The notes beneath the pieces are model-generated. The model ran no database searches. It had not been told where the DNA came from and was given only the letters and a program-made list of their open reading frames with translations. A program made the position numbers and the translations under genes. From Pseudonocardiales bacterium (GTDB lineage Bacteria > Actinomycetota > Actinomycetes > Mycobacteriales > Pseudonocardiaceae), in assembly GCA_019244165.1 (NCBI GenBank), contig JAFATA010000032.1, positions 1-37,449 on the forward strand: 37,449 nucleotides of DNA, written 5' to 3'. Of this stretch, positions 11,196 through 20,699 are shown piece by piece. Position 1 is the first letter of the stretch. Every line of letters begins with the position of its first letter.

Positions 11196-14084
11196 TCAGC
11201 CCGTGTTGCGCATCCCGGCCGCGATCCCGTTGACCGTCCGCAGCAGGGCACCACGTAAATCCGGGTCGGGCTCATCCACCTCACGACGCCGGGCCAGCAG
11301 CGCGACTTGGAGGTGATGCAACGGCTCCAGGTAGGCGGCCCGCGCCTGCAGGCTGTGGCGCAGCAGGTGATGACGGGCCAGCAGGGTCGAGCCGCCGGTC
11401 AGCCGCAGCACCTCACTCTGGGTGAGGTCATGCTCGTCGACGATGGCGTCAAACAGCGGCTGCAGACCGGGCTCGACGAGGGACGAGACGTAATACTCCG
11501 CGATCCGCAGGTCGGTCTTCGCCAGCGTCATCTCGACGTTTCCCAGCAGGTTGGTGAAGAACGCCCAGTCCCGCATCTGCTCGAGCACCGGGCCAAGCCC
11601 GGCCTCACGGGCGGCCCGCAGGCCGCTGCCGAGGCCGTACCAACCGGGCACGACCATTCGGGTCTGGGTCCATCCGAACACCCACGGGATCGCCCGCAGC
11701 CCGTCGAGGGTGACTTTCCCGCTGCCCGGTCGCCGCATCGGTCGGGACCCGATATTCAGCCAGCCGAACTCGTCGACCGGGGTGGCGGCGGAGAAGAACT
11801 CGCTGAGCCCCGGAAGGCTGACAAAGTCGCGATAGGCTACATAGGCGGCCCCGCTGACCACGTCCATCGCCTCGTCCCACCGAGCCAGCACCTCCGGCGG
11901 TACCCGTGAGGTCTGGTGGAGCAGGGTGGCCTCCAGCACCGCGGCGAGGAGAATCTCCAGGTGGTCGTGGGCCATCGCGCTCAGCGAGTATCTGTCGGAA
12001 ATCACCTCACCCTGCTCGGTAACCTTCATCGTCGCGTCGACCGCGCCGTAGGGCGAGGCGGCCACCGCCTCCCCTGCCGGGCCGCCACCACGGCCGACCG
12101 AGCCACCGCGGCCGTGGAAGAGCCGCAACCGAACCCGATGCGCCGCCGCAGTGTCGCGCAGCTGGCGCTGCGCCTTCTGAATCTCCCAGTGTGAGGTGGT
12201 GATCCCGGCGTCCTTGTTGGAGTCGGAGTAGCCGAGCATCACCTCCTGCAGGTCTCCCCGGGCTCGAACCAGCCGTCGGTAGGAGGCATCGCGGAGCATG
12301 GCGTCGAACAGCGCTCCGGCGCAGCGTAGCTCGGTGACTGTCTCGAACAGCGGCACGAAGTCCACCCGGCAGGTGCACCCACCGGCTGCGCGACCCCCCG
12401 GTGGTGCCAGGGTGACCAGCCCGGCTTCCCGGGCCAGCACGGCGGCGGCCAGGACGTCGTCCACGCCCTTCGACATGGAAATGATGTAGGTGCTGACCGC
12501 CGGCTCACCGAAGGTGTGCTGGGCAGACTGGATCGCGTCGAAGACGGCGAGCACGTCCGACGCCGTGGGGGGTAGCTCGGCGCAGCGGGTGGTCAGCGGC
12601 CGCCGTCCGGCCAGCTCTCGGGACAACAGCGCCGTCCGCTCGGCGCGGTCGAGCTCGGCGTAGGGCCGGGGGAGCTCATCGAGCGGGTCGTAGAGGGCGG
12701 CAAGAGCAGCGTGGTGCCTCTCGGCGTGCTCGCGCACGTCGAGGGCCGCGAGGTGCAGGCCCAGCGCTCCGGCGCTGCGCAGCGTTCTGGCCAGGGTGCC
12801 CTCGGCGATGCGGTCGCCGAGATGCCCACGCAGCGAGGCGTCCATCATCTCCAGGTCGGCAAGGTAAGACTCGGTCCCCAGGTAGTCGTGACCCTCCTGG
12901 TGGGGAAGACCCTCGCGAAGCCGCTGCTGGGTTCGGGTCAGGCGGGCATGGATGAACGAGCACTTCAGCCGGTACGGCTCATTGGCGTTGATTCGGATGT
13001 AGCGGTCATAGACCTCCGGTAGCAAGCGCCGGTCATGGGCGAGGCTGCGGCGCAGTGCCTCGGAGACACCGACCACGCGGGTGGACACGCTCAGCTCCTG
13101 AATGAGCTGATCGATCAGCGTCAGTTGGATGTTCAGCGCCCGGTCCGCATAGAGCCGCAAGGCGTCGAGGGTGACCTGGGGGGAGACGTGGGGGTTGCCA
13201 TCGCGGTCCCCCCCGACCCAGCAGCCGAGCACCACCGGACGAGACCGTGGCGGTAGCGTGAACGCCGCCCGGCCAAGCTCGTCCTCCAGGTCCTCCAGGA
13301 GGTCGGGCACCGCGTGGGTGCCGAGCCGCTCGAGATAGTAGGCGACCGCCCGGGCCTCGTCTAAGACCGTTGGCTTGCCGGGTCGGATCTCGTCGGTCTG
13401 CCACAGCTGGTCCACCAGCCGCGCGAGTCGCCGCTGCATCTGCTCCTCAGGCAGGTCCTGGTCGAGGACGTCGGCCACCCGACGCAGGATGCTTTGCACG
13501 GACGCGCGGGACGCCTCAGTCGGATGCGCGGTGAACACCGGCCGCAGCTGCATTCGTCCCAGCACGTCCTCGACCTCGGCCCGGTCCACATCCCGCGCCA
13601 GCTGCTTCACCACCGCGCGCAACGGCCCGTACTGGCCGCCGAGCTGGGCACGCTGCTCCCGCGAGCGGTGCAGCTGCTCCGCCACGTTGGCGAGCTGGAA
13701 ATAGGTGGAGAACGCCCGGGTGAGCTGGACAGCTGTGCCGATATCCAAAGTGGAGAGCAGCGATCTGATCTCCGTACTGCCGTCCCGCAAAGCCGCCCGA
13801 GCCAGCCCCCGTACCTGTTCCACCAGCTCAAGCAGCTCCTTGCCGCCATGGCGCACCAAGGTCTCTCCGAGCAACGTCGAGAGCAGGCGGATGTCGGCCC
13901 GCAGCGCCTGGTGCTGTGACTCGGAAATGACGCCCGCTTGGGCGGCCACCGAGTCCAGGCGCTTGCCCCGTTCGGCGCTCCACTCGTGTTGAGGAGCTGT
14001 CAGCGTCATCGGCGGCTGGGTCATCGGCGGCCGGCCCGCTGGAATATTGGTGATCTCCGCAGCCGACGCATCCACGCTGTCCAT
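11196..14084 (-). CDS. ppc: phosphoenolpyruvate carboxylase
   Basis: Catalyses the anaplerotic carboxylation of phosphoenolpyruvate with bicarbonate to oxaloacetate in the cytoplasm. All family signatures are present. Numbered from the TTG of the longest frame (14111), they are FTAHPTEASR with the catalytic histidine near 196, GGDRDGNP (300-307), GYSDSNKDAG (627-636), FHGRGGSVGRGGG (665-677), and the C-terminal tail ending NTG. The length, about 960 residues, is slightly over the family norm because of a variable N-terminal extension. I prefer the ATG at 14084 to the upstream TTG; ATGs further in would also keep the conserved core. No clear Shine-Dalgarno sequence marks any of them. The gene appears complete and stands alone. 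Confidence 0.95.
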   Translation of the reverse strand: MDSVDASAAEITNIPAGRPPMTQPPMTLTAPQHEWSAERGKRLDSVAAQAGVISESQHQALRADIRLLSTLLGETLVRHGGKELLELVEQVRGLARAALRDGSTEIRSLLSTLDIGTAVQLTRAFSTYFQLANVAEQLHRSREQRAQLGGQYGPLRAVVKQLARDVDRAEVEDVLGRMQLRPVFTAHPTEASRASVQSILRRVADVLDQDLPEEQMQRRLARLVDQLWQTDEIRPGKPTVLDEARAVAYYLERLGTHAVPDLLEDLEDELGRAAFTLPPRSRPVVLGCWVGGDRDGNPHVSPQVTLDALRLYADRALNIQLTLIDQLIQELSVSTRVVGVSEALRRSLAHDRRLLPEVYDRYIRINANEPYRLKCSFIHARLTRTQQRLREGLPHQEGHDYLGTESYLADLEMMDASLRGHLGDRIAEGTLARTLRSAGALGLHLAALDVREHAERHHAALAALYDPLDELPRPYAELDRAERTALLSRELAGRRPLTTRCAELPPTASDVLAVFDAIQSAQHTFGEPAVSTYIISMSKGVDDVLAAAVLAREAGLVTLAPPGGRAAGGCTCRVDFVPLFETVTELRCAGALFDAMLRDASYRRLVRARGDLQEVMLGYSDSNKDAGITTSHWEIQKAQRQLRDTAAAHRVRLRLFHGRGGSVGRGGGPAGEAVAASPYGAVDATMKVTEQGEVISDRYSLSAMAHDHLEILLAAVLEATLLHQTSRVPPEVLARWDEAMDVVSGAAYVAYRDFVSLPGLSEFFSAATPVDEFGWLNIGSRPMRRPGSGKVTLDGLRAIPWVFGWTQTRMVVPGWYGLGSGLRAAREAGLGPVLEQMRDWAFFTNLLGNVEMTLAKTDLRIAEYYVSSLVEPGLQPLFDAIVDEHDLTQSEVLRLTGGSTLLARHHLLRHSLQARAAYLEPLHHLQVALLARRREVDEPDPDLRGALLRTVNGIAAGMRNTG

Positions 14085-14238
14085 GGTCACACGCTGCGTA
14101 GGCAAGCCCAAGCACTACTCCGCAGACTTTTCCCGTTATTAACATTGCAACGGCACTTGCGGGATAAGCCGCTACGAGAAGGAGCCCAGCGGGGGAGCAA
14201 ACGATAGGTGAGCGTAACTGGCAGACAACGGTGCGGAA

Positions 14239-14669
14239 ATGAAGTCGGTGGACGGTGGGAACGTGGATGGCCCACCGACGCGGACGCACGGCCCGTACTG
14301 CTCGCTGCAATGTGGCATCACCTTGCGCGTTGTTCCCCCTCGGGTCCATCTGGAGCCCCAGGGGATTTCCCTACCAACCGAGGCGGCCTGTGCAGCAAGG
14401 GTTGGACTGCAGCGGAGTTACTCGACCATCCGGAGCGCCTGACCGAGCCTCTGGTCCGCGACCGGCGCGATGCCCCGCTCAGGCCGACGACCTGGGACGA
14501 CGCCCCGGACCGGGTTGCCCATGCCGTGCGTCGCTCCCAGCAGCACCACGGCCCGGACGGTGTGGGCTGCTTCGGCGGCGGTGGACTGACCAACGAAAAG
14601 GCCTACCAGCTCGGCAAATTCGCCCGGGTCGCGCTGCGCACCTCTCAGATCGACTACAACGGCCGGTGA
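14239..14669 (+). pseudogene. N-terminal remnant of a molybdopterin oxidoreductase (assimilatory nitrate reductase type)
   Basis: Frame 1 carries THGPYCSLQCGITLRVV, matching the N-terminal [4Fe-4S] cysteine motif. Frame 3 then continues with DFPTNRGGLCSKGWTAAELL, HPERLTEPLVRDRRDAPL, GVGCFGGGGLTNEKAYQLGK and FARVALRTSQIDYNGR before TGA. These segments follow the start of NasA/NarB-like nitrate reductases or related formate dehydrogenases in order. One frameshift near 14350-14380 and loss of more than three quarters of the protein make it a clear pseudogene. Nothing of the rest is found nearby. Confidence 0.75.
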
Positions 14670-14860
14670 GGTAACTGTGGAGGACGGTGAGATCGTCCTG
14701 CGATTCTGAACCTGCACCGACTTCTCGGGCGTGGGCCATAGGGAATTGACCAGGGTTTTCCACGGGAACTCTGGTGGTCGAAGCTGTCGAACAAGCGCGT
14801 GCCCCGGGCAGCATGCACCACCGCAGCATTGTGCTGCGCTCCTTCGGGGTCTGTCGTGGG

Positions 14861-16420
14861 TCAGGTGGTGGTCTCCGGTTCTAGGCCTGGCGGGGTGGGG
14901 GCGGGGTGAGTGCAGAACTCGGCGAGGTCCTCGCGCAGGGCGGTCAGGGTGGGCGAGGTGAGGTCGGTGCGCTGGGCCAGCAGGGTGTTCAGGGAGCGAG
15001 CCCGGCCGATCACCGGCACGGTGCGGTACTCGGCCTGAGTGGAGCGCAACACGGGCGCGAGATGCTCACCGACCGCCTCCAAGTCGCCTCGACCCAGGTG
15101 GGCGAGGGCGAGGTCGAAGCGGGCAACGGCAATGTGCATAGCCTTGGGCTGGGCCTCGGCGCTGAACTCCTCCAGCGCGATGCGTGCCCAGTCCACGGCG
15201 GCGTTCAGATTGTCGGTGCCGCCGAGGGCATAGTGGGCCTCGCTGGCGCAGTAGGCGGCGCTCCCAGTATCGAAGCCGAAGGTGCCCGGCTCCTCAGGGG
15301 TGGGGTCAGTGGGGGCGGTCGCCGCCAGCGCCAAGGCCCGTCTGACCTCGCCGGGTTGACGGCGGGCAGCGTGGATCCGGGCCTGCAGACTCGTCAGCCG
15401 CAACAGGGACGTTCCGCTGGTGGCATCGGGCAGGGCGGACTCCACGAGCTGGGCAGCCTCGTTGTAACGCCCCTCCCAGTAGGCCGTACTGGACTGCCCC
15501 CGGCGGATGAACACCCGCAGCGGGGTGTAACCGGACATCTCGACGCAGTGCAGTGCGGTCCGGGCATGGGTATCGGCGGCGTGCGGATACCCCAGGTCGA
15601 AGGTGGCGATGGACAGCAGCGCACACAGCTGCCCAGCGATCTTGTAAAGGTCTGTGGTGTACCGGGGCTGGTGCTGTCCGGCGATCAACGCGAACACGTC
15701 ATCGCGAGGACCGAGCAGGCGGGAGAACATCGCGGCGGGCGGGTCGATCTGCTCCCGCCGGGCGAGTTCGGCGACGTCGGCCGTCATCTGCTCCAGCACG
15801 GCATCATCGACGTTGGTGGCCGCGCTCCAGCGATGGAACTGGGCGGACTCCTCGGCCGCCACCATGACCTCCTCACGGATCGGCACACCCCGGGCGTCGC
15901 AGCGCACAATACGTCGACTGCCCCGGACAGTGTCCCCGCCCCGGTATCCAGCCACCCGATCGGGGTCAGTTCGATCACCCGGCGTAGTGCGCGCGATCTC
16001 CAGGGTGAACTTGGCGGGTGGGTACCCGCTCGGGGAGGAGGTGAGCAGACTGCGGTCGGTCGGGGAGAGGTGCTCCAGATCGTCGGCGTCCACCAGCTGG
16101 AAGGGAGTGCACCCATGGCCATAGGTGGCGGCCAACCGGACCAGATAGCGCAGGCTGAAGGGGGCACCACCGTGCGGCCAAGTCTCGTACTCGCTGACCC
16201 GGTGATCCGACAGCCTCGCCCCCGGATGGAGGGTGTTGTAGCGCTGGGCCAGCTTCCACTGCGGCCAGTCCAAGGCCAGCCGCCAAGCCACCCGGGGCCG
16301 CAGACTGAACCTGCGAGCCATCTCTGCGGCGATCTGAGGAATCGAGCACCCCAGAGCCCGCATCCGATCCCGAAGCTGATCACGCTCGGCTTTCGCCGAG
16401 GCCTCCGGTCGTCGAGGCAT
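14861..16420 (-). CDS. XRE-type DNA-binding regulator with TPR-like C-terminal domain
   Basis: About 519 residues from the ATG at 16420 ([20 protein letters not shown]). The N-terminal 120 residues have a helix-turn-helix character ([19 protein letters not shown], then [20 protein letters not shown]). They are followed by an alpha-helical, alanine- and leucine-rich region resembling TPR repeats. This layout is common in actinobacterial regulators that bind a peptide or small ligand through the TPR part. An upstream in-frame start at 16480 would add 20 residues without family support. Two long direct repeats lie upstream between this gene and the next plus-strand frame, and could be its own operators. 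The regulated genes are not evident. Confidence 0.8.
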   Translation of the reverse strand: MPRRPEASAKAERDQLRDRMRALGCSIPQIAAEMARRFSLRPRVAWRLALDWPQWKLAQRYNTLHPGARLSDHRVSEYETWPHGGAPFSLRYLVRLAATYGHGCTPFQLVDADDLEHLSPTDRSLLTSSPSGYPPAKFTLEIARTTPGDRTDPDRVAGYRGGDTVRGSRRIVRCDARGVPIREEVMVAAEESAQFHRWSAATNVDDAVLEQMTADVAELARREQIDPPAAMFSRLLGPRDDVFALIAGQHQPRYTTDLYKIAGQLCALLSIATFDLGYPHAADTHARTALHCVEMSGYTPLRVFIRRGQSSTAYWEGRYNEAAQLVESALPDATSGTSLLRLTSLQARIHAARRQPGEVRRALALAATAPTDPTPEEPGTFGFDTGSAAYCASEAHYALGGTDNLNAAVDWARIALEEFSAEAQPKAMHIAVARFDLALAHLGRGDLEAVGEHLAPVLRSTQAEYRTVPVIGRARSLNTLLAQRTDLTSPTLTALREDLAEFCTHPAPTPPGLEPETTT

Positions 16421-16546
16421 CACCCACCCCCAGAAATGTCGCGTGCAGTACCGAATCCGCTGCAAAACGGTAGCTCCCAACCCGGTCCGGCGCGGGGGCG
16501 CAGCGGCCGTATCACCGGGAAGTTCTCCGCCCCCAGCGATCTATTT

Positions 16547-16811
16547 GCCCAGGTCAGGGCGACCGTGATGGGCGGGGGGAAATTCCCGGGAAAACACGAC
16601 CGTTGACCGTGGTGGATGCTGGACAGTGGCAGTATGCGCCCAGCGTTGACAACTCAGCGCTACTGCTGCTCTGCGAGTGGGCCGCGCTGACCGTCGGCCG
16701 TCACCGACCGGATCGGCGCCCCCACCCTAGCCGTGATCACGAACCCCCGCCTCGCGTAGTCCCCCGTTCGCCCACGTCAAGGGCGACCACGACGGTCGGG
16801 GAAATGTTCCC
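16547..16811 (+). repeat. two imperfect ~43-bp direct repeats between divergent genes
   Basis: Copies at 16547-16590 and 16769-16811 share GCCCA-GTCA-GGGCGACC followed by a G-rich run and AAAT-TTCCC, with small gaps. They lie in the divergent region between the XRE regulator and the prenyl synthase-like frame. They are candidate operator or promoter duplications. Confidence 0.5.
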
Positions 16812-16835
16812 ACCCTCTCCGGGACCCACCCAAGC

Positions 16836-17462
16836 ATGATCCACACCACGCTCACGGGCAGCCACAGGCATCAACCCCGCCCCAACGCCACGAACACCCG
16901 TCCCGAGGAGGTCACCCATGACCTGCCGATCGCACCGGGCACCCCCCGCTACCGACTGGAGGACAGACCACCCCCGCTTCCGGTGGCCCTATCCAACACG
17001 GTGGGGCAACTGACCCAACACGGCAAAGACCTCGCGCTGTACTACGGCGACTTTCTCGTCGGTGTCCTGTTCCGCGTGGCGGCTGATGTGCCCGGCGAAG
17101 CCGGCAGGGTGCTGGTCCGGCTCATTACCGACACGCTGTATGTCAACCAACGCGGCCAACTCGCCGAACTACTCGCCGAGGAAAAGCCTCTGACCGACGT
17201 CACGATCGGCGACCTTCTGTTAATCGGTGAACGCAAGGCTGCGCACTACTGCTACTCGTTTCCTTTCGTCCTCGGAGCCACCCTCGTCGGCCACGCCATC
17301 GCGGACATTGAGCCAGCCGTGCGCCTCCTGCTGAAGATCGGCACCGCCTCGCAAGTCGTGGACGACATCCCCGGTACCTTCCCTGGCGTCATCGACCATG
17401 ACAAGGACACCCTCGGCGAGATCGCCAACCTCCGCTGCCGAGGGGGTGGTGGTAGGTGGTGA
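16836..17462 (+). pseudogene. truncated polyprenyl synthase-like gene (C-terminal half)
   Basis: The frame carries GDFLVGVLFRVAADVP, GQLAELLAEEKPLTDVTIGD, ERKAAHYCYSFPFVLGATLV, IGTASQVVDDIPGTFPG and DHDKDTLGEIANL. These match, in order, the second half of a class I trans-isoprenyl diphosphate synthase, including the second aspartate motif (VDDI). The first DDxxD motif and everything before it are missing. A strong Shine-Dalgarno (GAGGAGG) precedes an ATG at 16918 that is in another frame and closes quickly, suggesting a frameshift or fusion. The frame runs into the start of selA. I treat it as a remnant; a short functional protein is less likely. Confidence 0.6.
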
Positions 17463-18772
17463 GGGGCGCTAGCGTGCGGGCTGTGGATGCGCGCCGGCGG
17501 GTTCCGCGTACCGATGCGGTGCTGGCTGTTCCGGCTGTCCTCGCCGCTGAGCGGCGGTTGGGGCGTCAGCAGGTGAAGCAGGTGGTGGCTGCGGCTCAGC
17601 AGCGGGTGCGTGAGGGTGCCTTGCCGCCGGGGGCGCTGGTGGCGGAGGTGTTGGCGGGTTTGCCGGAGACCGCGGCGAGTCTGCGTCCGGTGCTCAATGC
17701 CACGGGGGTGGTGTTGCATACCAATTTGGGTCGGGCGCCGTTGTCGGCTGCTGCGGTGGAGGCGTTGGTGGTGGCGGCTGGCACTACTGATGTGGAACTC
17801 GATCTGGCCACCGGGAGGCGGGGGGTGCGGGGGGCGGGGGCGTTGGCCGCGTTGGCCGAGGCGGTGCCGGCGGCAGGGGGTGTTGCGGTGGTGAACAACG
17901 GCGCTGCGGCGTTGGTGCTCGCCGCGACCGCGTTGGCGGCGGGTCGGGAGATCGTGCTGGCGCGCGGTGAGATGGTGGAGATCGGTGATGGGTTCCGCAT
18001 CCCTGAGCTGCTGGAGTCCACCGGTGCCCACCTGCGCGAGGTTGGTACCACCAACCGGGTGGCCCGGGAGGACTACACGGCGGCGATCGGGCCGCAGACC
18101 GCCTTCGTGCTCAAGGTGCACCCCTCGAACTTCCGCATCAGTGGGTTCACCTCCTCGGTACCAGTAGCGCAGCTGACCGGGCTGGGCGTACCCCTGGTCG
18201 CTGACATCGGCTCGGGACTGCTCGCACCGCACCCCGCCCTGCCGGAGGAGCCTGATGCGGCTACCACCCTGGCCCACGGCGCTGATCTGGTCACGGCCAG
18301 CGGCGACAAGCTCCTCGGCGGCCCGCAAGCCGGCCTGCTACTGGGCGCTAAGCAACTGGTGAGCCGGTTGCGGCGCCACCCACTGGCCCGGGCGTTGCGG
18401 GTGGACAAGCTCACCCTCGCCGCGCTGGAAGCCACCCTGCGAGGACCGGCCAGCCCCACCGCGCAAGCCCTGGCCGCGGACCCGCCCACGCTGCAGCAAC
18501 GCGCCAAGGTGATCGCCACAGCGTTAGCCGCGGCCGGGGTGGACGCCATCGCGGTGGCCTCCCAGGCCACGGTCGGCGGCGGCGGCGCGCCAGGGGTGAT
18601 GCTGGACAGTGCCGCAGTCAGCCTGCCCGCCCACTACGCCCCCCTGCTGCGCTCCACCCACCCCCCCGTACTCGGGCGCCTGCACGACAACCGCTGCCTG
18701 CTCGACCTCCGCGCCCTCGACGCCGAGCAGGACACGGTACTGCGGGACGCGGTGCTGGCGTGCACGTCCTAG
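17456..18772 (+). CDS. selA: L-seryl-tRNA(Sec) selenium transferase
   Basis: A PLP enzyme that converts seryl-tRNA(Sec) to selenocysteinyl-tRNA(Sec) using selenophosphate. The 438-residue frame contains LNATGVVLHTNLGRAPLS, VNNGAAALVLAATAL, GTTNRVAREDY, the Asp-Ile-Gly region VADIGSGL and the PLP-lysine motif TASGDKLLGGPQAG (Lys 285), matching full-length bacterial SelA. GTG at 17456 opens the frame; GTG at 17474, behind GAGGGG, may be the true start. It overlaps selB by 13 bp, so the two are translationally coupled. Its presence upstream of two UGA-containing reductase genes indicates a functional selenocysteine decoding pathway. Confidence 0.94.
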   Translation: MVRGASVRAVDARRRVPRTDAVLAVPAVLAAERRLGRQQVKQVVAAAQQRVREGALPPGALVAEVLAGLPETAASLRPVLNATGVVLHTNLGRAPLSAAAVEALVVAAGTTDVELDLATGRRGVRGAGALAALAEAVPAAGGVAVVNNGAAALVLAATALAAGREIVLARGEMVEIGDGFRIPELLESTGAHLREVGTTNRVAREDYTAAIGPQTAFVLKVHPSNFRISGFTSSVPVAQLTGLGVPLVADIGSGLLAPHPALPEEPDAATTLAHGADLVTASGDKLLGGPQAGLLLGAKQLVSRLRRHPLARALRVDKLTLAALEATLRGPASPTAQALAADPPTLQQRAKVIATALAAAGVDAIAVASQATVGGGGAPGVMLDSAAVSLPAHYAPLLRSTHPPVLGRLHDNRCLLDLRALDAEQDTVLRDAVLACTS

Positions 18773-20532
18773 CCACCGCAGGCCACGTCGACCACGGCAA
18801 ATCCACCCTGCTGCGCGCCCTGACCGGGATGGAACCCGACCGATGGGAGGCGGAGCGCCGCCGGGGGATGACGCTGGATCTGGGGTTCGTCTGGACCACC
18901 CTGCCCACCGGAACGACCGTGGCCTTCGTCGACGTCCCCGGGCACGAGCGGTTCGTCCCCACCATGCTCGCCGGCATCGGCCCCGTACCCGCCGTCCTGT
19001 TCGTGGTCGCCGCTGACGAAGGCTGGATGCCCCAATCCCAGGAGCACCTCGACGCGCTGGACGCGTTAGGCGTCCGGCACGGGTTGCTGGCGGTGACCCG
19101 CAGTGACTTGAAGGACCCGCAACTGGCCCGCACCCAGGCACTGCAGCACCTAGCGACCTCATCGCTGGGACAGATCCCCTCCGTCTGCGTCTCCGCCACC
19201 ACCGGGGCCGGGCTAGACGAGCTGCGCACCGCACTGGGCTCACTGGTCACCGACCTGCCCGCACCAGACCTCAGCGCCGACATCCGACTGTGGGTGGACC
19301 GGGTGTTCACCATCCACGGCGCCGGCACCGTGGTCACCGGAACGCTCTCCGCCGGGACACTGCACGTCGGCGACGAGCTACAGGTGGGCCCCGGGGGACG
19401 GCGGGTGCGGCTACGCGGACTGCAGTCCCTAGGCCAGCCCGTCTCCTCGGCGCCAGCGGTGGCCCGGGTAGCCCTCAACCTGCGGGGCCTACCCCGGGAG
19501 GCTCTGCGCCGCGGGGATGCCCTGCTCACCCCGGGAGCCTGGCTGGCCACCAGCACCCTCGACGTCCGGCTCTCCCACCCCCCAGCGGCCGAGCTGCCCC
19601 GAAAGGTGATGCTGCACACCGGCACCGCCGCAGTCGCCACTCGCCTTCGACCCCTCGGCGAGGACACCGCCCGCCTAACCCTCGCCCACGAGCTGCCGCT
19701 CCGGATCGGGGACCGCGCGCTGCTGCGCGACCCCGGAACCCACCGCATCCCCACCGGGATCACCGTGCTCGACGTCGCCCCACCCCTGCTACGCCGCCGC
19801 GGAGCGGCCACAACCCGCGCCACCGAACTCGCCACCATGGCCGCCACCCCCGACGGAGCCGCCGAACTACGCCGCCGCGGCATCATCCGACGCAACGAAC
19901 TCATCGCCATGGGCGCACCCGAACCCCCCGGAACACCACAAGCAGCCGGATGGCTGCTGGACCCCACCCTGCTCGCCCAGCGCGCCACCCAGCTCGCCAA
20001 GGCCGTCACCACCCACGCCACCACCAACCCCCTGGACCCGGGCCTGCCCCTGGAAACCGCCCGACGCCTCACCGGAATGCCCGACATCCGGCTGGTCGAA
20101 CTCCTGCTCACCCCCCCGATGACCCTCACCCACGGACGGGTGCACCCCACCAAGCCGACCACCACACTGCCCGACACGATCCGCCACGCAATCACCGAAA
20201 TCCGCGCCGAGCTCGCTCAGCGGCCCTTCGTCGCACCCGAGGCGCACCGGCTCACCGAACTAGGACTGGGCCCCAAACAGCTCGCCGCCGCCGTCCGAGC
20301 CGGCGAACTCCTCAAGATCGCCGACGGGATCTACCTCGCCCCCGGCGCCGACAACGAAGCCATCACCCGACTGCGTAGCTTGCCCAGCCCGTTCACCCTC
20401 AGCCAAGCCCGCCAAGCCCTCAACACCACCCGCCGCGTCGCCCTCCCCCTGATGGAACTCCTGGCCCGCCGCGGCATCACCCGCCAACTCCCCAACGGCA
20501 CCCACGAACTCCGCTCTACTGCCCAGGTTTAA
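18760..20532 (+). CDS. selB: selenocysteine-specific elongation factor
   Basis: A translation GTPase that carries selenocysteinyl-tRNA(Sec) to ribosomes paused at UGA codons followed by a SECIS hairpin. The 590 residues show the G1 loop GHVDHGKST (8-16), switch region RRRGMTLDLGF, G3 motif DVPGHE and G4-like TRSDL, followed by EF-Tu-like domains 2 and 3. The alanine-rich C-terminus has winged-helix character (PFVAPEAHRLTELGLGPKQL, SPFTLSQARQALNTTRRVAL), as expected for SECIS binding. Starts at GTG inside the end of selA. After the stop a short G/T-rich repeat and a MITE-like element separate it from a convergent GNAT gene. Confidence 0.94.
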   Translation: MHVLATAGHVDHGKSTLLRALTGMEPDRWEAERRRGMTLDLGFVWTTLPTGTTVAFVDVPGHERFVPTMLAGIGPVPAVLFVVAADEGWMPQSQEHLDALDALGVRHGLLAVTRSDLKDPQLARTQALQHLATSSLGQIPSVCVSATTGAGLDELRTALGSLVTDLPAPDLSADIRLWVDRVFTIHGAGTVVTGTLSAGTLHVGDELQVGPGGRRVRLRGLQSLGQPVSSAPAVARVALNLRGLPREALRRGDALLTPGAWLATSTLDVRLSHPPAAELPRKVMLHTGTAAVATRLRPLGEDTARLTLAHELPLRIGDRALLRDPGTHRIPTGITVLDVAPPLLRRRGAATTRATELATMAATPDGAAELRRRGIIRRNELIAMGAPEPPGTPQAAGWLLDPTLLAQRATQLAKAVTTHATTNPLDPGLPLETARRLTGMPDIRLVELLLTPPMTLTHGRVHPTKPTTTLPDTIRHAITEIRAELAQRPFVAPEAHRLTELGLGPKQLAAAVRAGELLKIADGIYLAPGADNEAITRLRSLPSPFTLSQARQALNTTRRVALPLMELLARRGITRQLPNGTHELRSTAQV

Positions 20533-20543
20533 AGCCCCGACTC

Positions 20544-20569
20544 CGGTTTGGTGGTTTGGTGGTTTGGGG
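20544..20569 (+). repeat. short GGTTTGGT tandem repeat
   Basis: Three near-identical G/T-rich units of about 8 bp follow the selB stop codon. The purpose is unknown; this could be a slippage-prone repeat at the edge of the MITE-like element. Confidence 0.45.
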
Positions 20570-20571
20570 AG

Positions 20572-20680
20572 CTAGCGTCTCGTAATGGTAGTCAATTTAC
20601 CCTTACGGCATGAAGATCATGGCTTGACCAGCTGCTATGTGAGCTAGCTGGGTAAATGAATTTCCATTACGAGACACTAG
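20572..20680. mobile_element. MITE-like element with 31-bp terminal inverted repeats
   Basis: Left arm 20572-20602 (starting CTAGCGTCTCGTAATGG) and right arm 20650-20680 (ending CCATTACGAGACACTAG) match over 31 bp with about five mismatches. The 109-bp unit has no coding capacity and is lower in GC than its surroundings. It lies between the convergent ends of selB and the GNAT gene. This is the form of a miniature inverted-repeat element mobilised by a transposase elsewhere. A role as a bidirectional terminator hairpin is possible. Confidence 0.65.
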
Positions 20681-20699
20681 GTTCTGCTGATCGGTCTAG

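Noticed and set aside
14906-16606. 566-codon plus-strand frame opposite the XRE/TPR regulator
   Set aside because: The translation is low-complexity Gly/Gln/Pro and the opposite strand has a recognisable regulator.
18618-20195. 525-codon minus-strand frame opposite selB
   Set aside because: It is a Ser/Arg/Gly-rich shadow of the conserved selB gene.
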